NCBI GenBank assembly: GCA_038373885.1
Contig: JAWZYV010014429.1
Coordinates: 310,001 to 374,000, forward strand
DNA from: Cheiracanthium punctorium
Lineage: Eukaryota > Arthropoda > Arachnida > Araneae > Cheiracanthiidae
Reading direction: 5' to 3'
Length of the DNA stretch: 64,000 bases
Shown here: positions 59,796 through 64,000 of the stretch, piece after piece
How the letters are laid out: each line of letters starts with the position of its first letter
How positions within the stretch are numbered: the stretch's first letter is position 1
Translations under genes and position numbers: made by a program
The notes under the pieces: model-generated
Seen by the model: only the letters and a program-made list of their open reading frames with translations
What the model was told of the DNA's origin: nothing
The model's database searches: none

Positions 59796-61018
59796 CTTTG
59801 TGAATAATGAGCGGAAAATGTAAGGTTTCAAACACACCAGTCACAAAATGTTAAAAAAGTAAATAAAAAACATTTCAGTATAAATTAAAGGCATTTCACT
59901 TCGAAAATTGATTACATTTTCAGCGTCTTTTTAAATGGCAATACCCCCAAAATATTGAAATATATTGTTAGCATTGCTTTGGCCGTTGAATACCTAGCTG
60001 CTATCTTGTTTGAAAGATTATTTAAAATTGGTTAATGTCACAGAATTTCAGTCCACCTCTACTTACAAATTGAGGTTCCAATATAATATAATTTTATTGT
60101 ATTTACTTTTTGATTTTGATTTTCCCTTGTTTCTTAACAAAATATTCTGCCAGGTTATGAGTTCATTCCTTATGTTTTTTTTTTTTTTAAATAAATGCAC
60201 TGATTTACTTTGAACCTACACCTTACACCAATGTATTAATGTTTGTCTATTTCACAAAGTATCATTTCTCTCCAAAGGGGGAGGGGATTTTTTCCTAAGA
60301 TTATGTTATGAAATGAGTCTAGGGATATCAACTCACAGTACACATTGACATTCATTATTTCGAAGTACTTTATGCAAAATTCTTCTATAACTTACAAGAT
60401 TTATTAGAAGAGGAATATATTTTAGACATCCCTCTCTTCTCCTGCGTCCATCAAAGTTGATGTTTTGCCCCACAAATTCAAAGTGCTACACATCTCCAGC
60501 ACTGCTCAATCATCTTGCTGGAGAACAGGACGCTATAACAGATAAAGAAGTGTAGCTTCTATCGTATTAAACCGAAAAAAGTTGTAAAAGAATAGCTTGC
60601 CAGATCATTTTTTTCATACCGATTAGTTTGAAATCGCTTTGAAGAGTGTAATACTTCATTAGCTGCATATTACGTCTCAAAAATAGTGCTGAGGCCACCT
60701 CCGTGACATATTTTAACCTGGGCCTTCTTCACACTAATACATGTATGCTGCATTAAACTCTTTTTTTTTTTTTTTTTTGGTGTATATCACTTGATATAGA
60801 TTAGTTGAGATATCAAACACACAAGTTCGAAACTAAATGTGTGGCTGGTAAACGAAATAGTTAATAGGAACAGCAAAACATATGTTGCTAATACAAATGT
60901 ACAAATTATACAGGAGAGACTGAAGTGTAACCAATAGCTGTGTAGTGAAAGTCATTCTTCTATAATACTACTTTTATGTCCAGATCAGTTACGTGCAATG
61001 TATTTCTCTGGCGAATGC
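59796..61018. other. Intron A-B sequence, no gene seen
   Basis: AT-rich, with a poly(T) run at 60761-60778. Nothing else supported. Confidence 0.55.
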
Positions 61019-61247
61019 TGCTTCTTTTTTTTTCTAATGACGGACACTTGCCGTTAATAGGGGATGGCCACTACAAAAGACGAAAGTACTGGTCAGTTTA
61101 TTATGGAGGCACTAACAAGTAAATGAGCGTTGCCTCCTATGAGAGGACGGACGAAATATCAACCAAGCCCACAGAAGTAATCGAACCCGGACCCGTCGTG
61201 TGGTAGAATTTATTTTTAGCCCCTCAAGAGCCAGGGCGGCTTTCTGA
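61019..61247 (-). mobile_element. tRNA-derived SINE
   Basis: On the minus strand it begins near 61247 with a polymerase III A-box-like tggctcttgaggg (about 61223-61235). A B-box gggttcgatta lies at about 61186-61196. A non-tRNA body follows and the element ends in an A run at about 61024-61033. A 7-base match cgaatgc flanks it (61012-61018 and 61248-61254), a plausible target duplication. It inserted in the same strand as the aquaglyceroporin. Confidence 0.6.
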
Positions 61248-61757
61248 CGAATGCAAGATTATGGGAAGTCTAAAGCTTCTAGCAGCATTGTTTTCAATTG
61301 TCTAGTCTTCAATGTATATTTAAATATTCACAAATGTTTTCCTGGTGGTTAATTTTTACAATCAAATTTTTGAAAATTTTAAGCTTATAGTACTTGACTT
61401 ATTTTTATTCTTTATTTGGATTTTTAAAAAAATCCAAAACGTATTTATAAACAGGGAAATATCAAATGAATCCACTATCAAATATAAAAAATATTGCACT
61501 CTCTCAAAACTAAATAAAACATGTTCGGGCTAAAACAATAACCTTTCTTAATGCTTCAACGGTTTTATTGGGACAGCACACCAAATTTCATCAGTCTATT
61601 CAATATTCAACTAGTAGTAGCCTTTCGTTCATCTAACCAATGAGGTAATTTTTTTAACGCAGTGCTACGATGATTAAAAAGCACAAACAATTGTTATTTT
61701 TTCAGCTTTCGGTTTATTATCCAGCTTATCTTTCAGTATGATTTATCTAGTACTTAC
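61248..61757. other. Intron A-B sequence near exon A
   Basis: AT-rich intron; the open frame at 61345-61533 is low complexity. The exon A donor gtaagta is at 61751-61757. Confidence 0.55.
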
Positions 61758-61884
61758 CAGATATGCCTCCAGATGCTGTAATACCTAAAATTACACCGAC
61801 ACCCCAAGCCCACGTGACTCCGAAAACGTCAGGTACTCCTTTGCCTTCAAGGATAGTTGTTGCAAAAGCTGCATCGCCATAAAT
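61758..61884 (-). CDS. Aquaglyceroporin exon A (helix 1 end, helix 2)
   Basis: 127 bases, 42 codons plus one base. The acceptor is a pyrimidine stretch ending cag at 61885-61887 and the donor is gtaagta at 61751-61757. It reads IYGDAAFATT at the start, equivalent to the end of helix 1 and the following loop of GlpF-type channels. Residues of about 24-40 (GVTWAWGVGVILGITASGG) form helix 2. It ends in phase 1 inside the Ser-Gly-Gly turn that leads into loop B. The preceding exon, which should carry the start codon and the Glu-rich beginning of helix 1, was not seen in the 2.1 kb up to the window end. Confidence 0.9.
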
Positions 61885-62090
61885 CTGAAAAGAAAGTACC
61901 ATACGTCCTTACTAAAACAAACTACTTGTGTTACGGCACTGAAAAATATCATTCAATTGAATTATGAAAAGGGCCATTCTGCGGTGACTAGTGTTCTAAT
62001 GCTCGTTTTTGTGATAGTATAAATGAGTCGGTCATTTCAACCACATAAATCAAGATTTCTCCAAACATAGGCACACATAGTGTTTTAATA

Positions 62091-62400
62091 TACGAGGGTG
62101 GTCCAAAATGTAAGGTAACAAGTCTTTTAACCAAAAAGTTAATTTACGAAATCCAAGCGATACACGAACATAGCAAGACATTTAGTAGAGATCATTTTTC
62201 AACATAGCCTCTATATGGGCATCAAAGCATTTTTTTTAGCTTTATAAAAGTCTATCGCAATAGGCGTTCGAGAAATCAGGGACCTGGTCGCAGAGCAACT
62301 TAACGACAGCGTCCTAAACTGCGCAAAGCTTTGGAAAAGACGTCCTGCCAGGAGCTTCTTCAACTGCCCGAAGGAAATGACTGGGAAAATGACTGGGTTC
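62091..62400. mobile_element. Possible mariner-type fragment
   Basis: tacgagggtggtccaaaatg at 62091-62110 has the form of a mariner terminal repeat beginning at TA. The following sequence, with a ttcaacatagcctc word, recalls mariner-derived repeats. The matching right end was not found and no transposase can be read. A segment containing gactgggttcgagatc is repeated near 62389-62405 and 62431-62447. Confidence 0.35.
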
Positions 62401-62409
62401 GAGATCATT

Positions 62410-63730
62410 GGAAGACGAGATCTATGGAAATGACTGGGTTCGAGATCTGGGCTGGATGGGAGGATGTTTCAATACGTCTACTGGAAGCCCTGTAGCCAAT
62501 CACATGGCATCCAGTGGCCATCTAATAGAATTTGGTTGCTGTGATCGTCTGTTACACTTAGAACCGGAATTTCTTTCGCTCAGTGAATATATGCACCCGT
62601 TACTTTTCGAACCACCTACGCATTGTTGTATCAGTGTTAATAAATAAAAATATTATATTATTTGAGTTCAATACAGAGATTAGCATGTCTAATAAATTAA
62701 TATATGCTTTTTCATGCGATAAACTTAAATAAATAAGTCCTTGAAAATTTTCGTAGTAATAAACTTTTCTCGACTTCTGAAAAATTGAGACTTGGGTAAT
62801 TTTCCAAATATTCGATTCAAAAACGCACAGTATTCAATTAATGCATAGTGCTTTTAAAATATAAAATTGCTGTAATATAAAAAAAGGAATCAGTTTTAAT
62901 ATTTTTTAGAGATTTAAAACAGCGTGGCCAAAGTAATTTAAAACTCATTAATTTATGTACTTGATTGAATTTAGAGTTTTTTTCCTTGTAAAAGAGATTA
63001 CTGTATACACTTATTTCTGTAGAAGATTAAACATGCCTCCCAAAATTTAGTGATATAATTTAGTTACATTTGAGTTACATTTTTAAATCAGTATGACTGT
63101 TGTATATGTATGTTTTACCATTATTGTTTTTGGACAGATATCAATCAAGGTTTCTTTAGTACATTACGGAAGATAAGCTTATCACAAACATCCAAACTAA
63201 ACAGTTTGTTTCAGTAATCGTATATAAATAAAAAAATTTTAGATCTTATCATCATAAAAATACTTTTTGAGTTTCGCAAAGCAAAACTAGCAAATTATTC
63301 TGCGATTTTAATCATGTAAAGATTATTATTAAAATTTCATTTTCCGGAGGTTTTAATGATTAGTACATTTAGGAAATCGACGTTATGGTGAAGAAAATAT
63401 GAAATTCCTATAATCATTATGTAATAAAACTCCCTTCGAAATCATTAACTTTTCATAAGTTATTTTTAATGAGAATTGTTTGTATGCACTTTTCGTAAAA
63501 ATTAAATGCATATTTACTATGCCATAAAAGATTCTTTAGTATTTAATAAAAGTTTCATGTATATGGGTTGCCCTGATGAAAAGGAGACTAGAATTATCTG
63601 TGAATAAATTTTAATAACAATATTATAAGTACAGTGCCTGTGGAACAATTGAACAATATATAATTACCATGCACATTGTAACACTGATCTCAGCGAGTAG
63701 GAAGGGAGCAGAGTGCGAATTGACGGGGGG
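62410..63730. other. AT-rich DNA upstream of exon A, no gene seen
   Basis: It should be intron or 5' flank of the aquaglyceroporin. I looked for an exon with the start codon and the beginning of helix 1 on the minus strand and found none with a usable donor site. Confidence 0.45.
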
Positions 63731-63860
63731 GATGCCGGGGATCGTCCCCGGCTGAAGGAGGTAATATCCCTGGCTAGAGAAATATTAATTGATCCCTGCC
63801 AGGGATACTATTTATCCCCTGCTGGAGAAATGTTAAATTAATCTGTGTCCCCCCCTATAA
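63731..63860. repeat. GC-rich palindromic repeat patch
   Basis: Contains the palindrome gccggggatcgtccccggc (63733-63751) followed by related ccctggcta / ccctgccaggga / cccctgctgg words at about 30-base spacing. Confidence 0.6.
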
Positions 63861-63873
63861 GTTCAACAGTACC

Positions 63874-63977
63874 TACCCAGCAAACACACACAGGTTCTCT
63901 GGACGTCTATTAACCTTCTGAAAACGTCTTCTGAACGTTAATAGACGTTCAGGGAAACTGTGTGTGTTTGCTGGGTA
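63874..63977. mobile_element. 104-base foldback element
   Basis: Terminal inverted repeat of 20 bases: TACCCAGCAAACACACACAG at 63874-63893, and its exact complement at 63958-63977. The inner part is also palindromic (gacgtctattaac against gttaatagacgt). It has no coding capacity and is probably a very short miniature element. Confidence 0.88.
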
Positions 63978-64000
63978 ACGATTTTAACTATTGAGAATAG

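Noticed and set aside
62408..62647. 79-codon plus-strand frame near exon A as a gene exon
   Set aside because: Overlaps a locally duplicated segment in a probable mariner remnant; no domain or splice support.

Overview
The window looks like a piece of a repeat-rich, AT-rich arthropod genome. It is most likely an arachnid, probably an orb-weaver-type spider. That rests on the overall texture (long introns packed with BEL/Pao, CsRn1-type Ty3/gypsy, hAT, mariner and TTAA-type miniature elements) and is inference rather than proof. No bacterial features, CRISPR arrays, rRNA or intact tRNA genes were seen.

The only recognisable host gene is an aquaglyceroporin (MIP family) on the minus strand. 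Five coding exons can be read: 61758-61884, 59658-59795, 19709-19824, 3555-3772 and 3205-3385. They join in compatible phases (1, 1, 0, 2) with GT/AG boundaries at every junction and end at a stop at 3205-3207. The visible part encodes 259 residues with both pore boxes. The first is NPG instead of NPA; the second is NPARD with the aspartate typical of glycerol-conducting members. The N-terminal exon was not found and is probably upstream of the window. The introns are about 2.0, 39.8, 15.9 and 0.17 kb, so nearly the whole window is intron.

The two large introns are full of mobile DNA. The 15.9 kb intron holds a TTAA-flanked hairpin miniature element (3946-4776), a degenerate ZBED5-like hAT element with an exact 8-bp target duplication (7832-9668), a Helentron-like repeat with a CATCTAGTGG satellite (about 9853-12126), a CT/TA compound microsatellite, and a Ty3/gypsy element with identical LTRs (14147-19387) that carries a 203-bp miniature element in its integrase region. 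The 39.8 kb intron holds a near-perfect 2 kb tandem duplication (25079-29066) with a diverged inverted relative at 48687-49690, a GC-rich 82-bp minisatellite (31056-31985), a second Helentron-like repeat (33455-35425), an apparently intact BEL/Pao element with identical 259-bp LTRs (37057-43149), a degenerate mariner-type element with long inverted ends (44497-46060), three tandem 520-bp units (47080-48490), and several more TTAA-type hairpin elements. The 2 kb intron holds a tRNA-derived SINE.

All four elements that carry recognisable coding sequence (hAT, gypsy, BEL/Pao, mariner) lie on the plus strand, antisense to the aquaglyceroporin, the orientation expected to do least harm to the host transcript. 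Outside the exons and named repeats the sequence is AT-rich with no supported gene.
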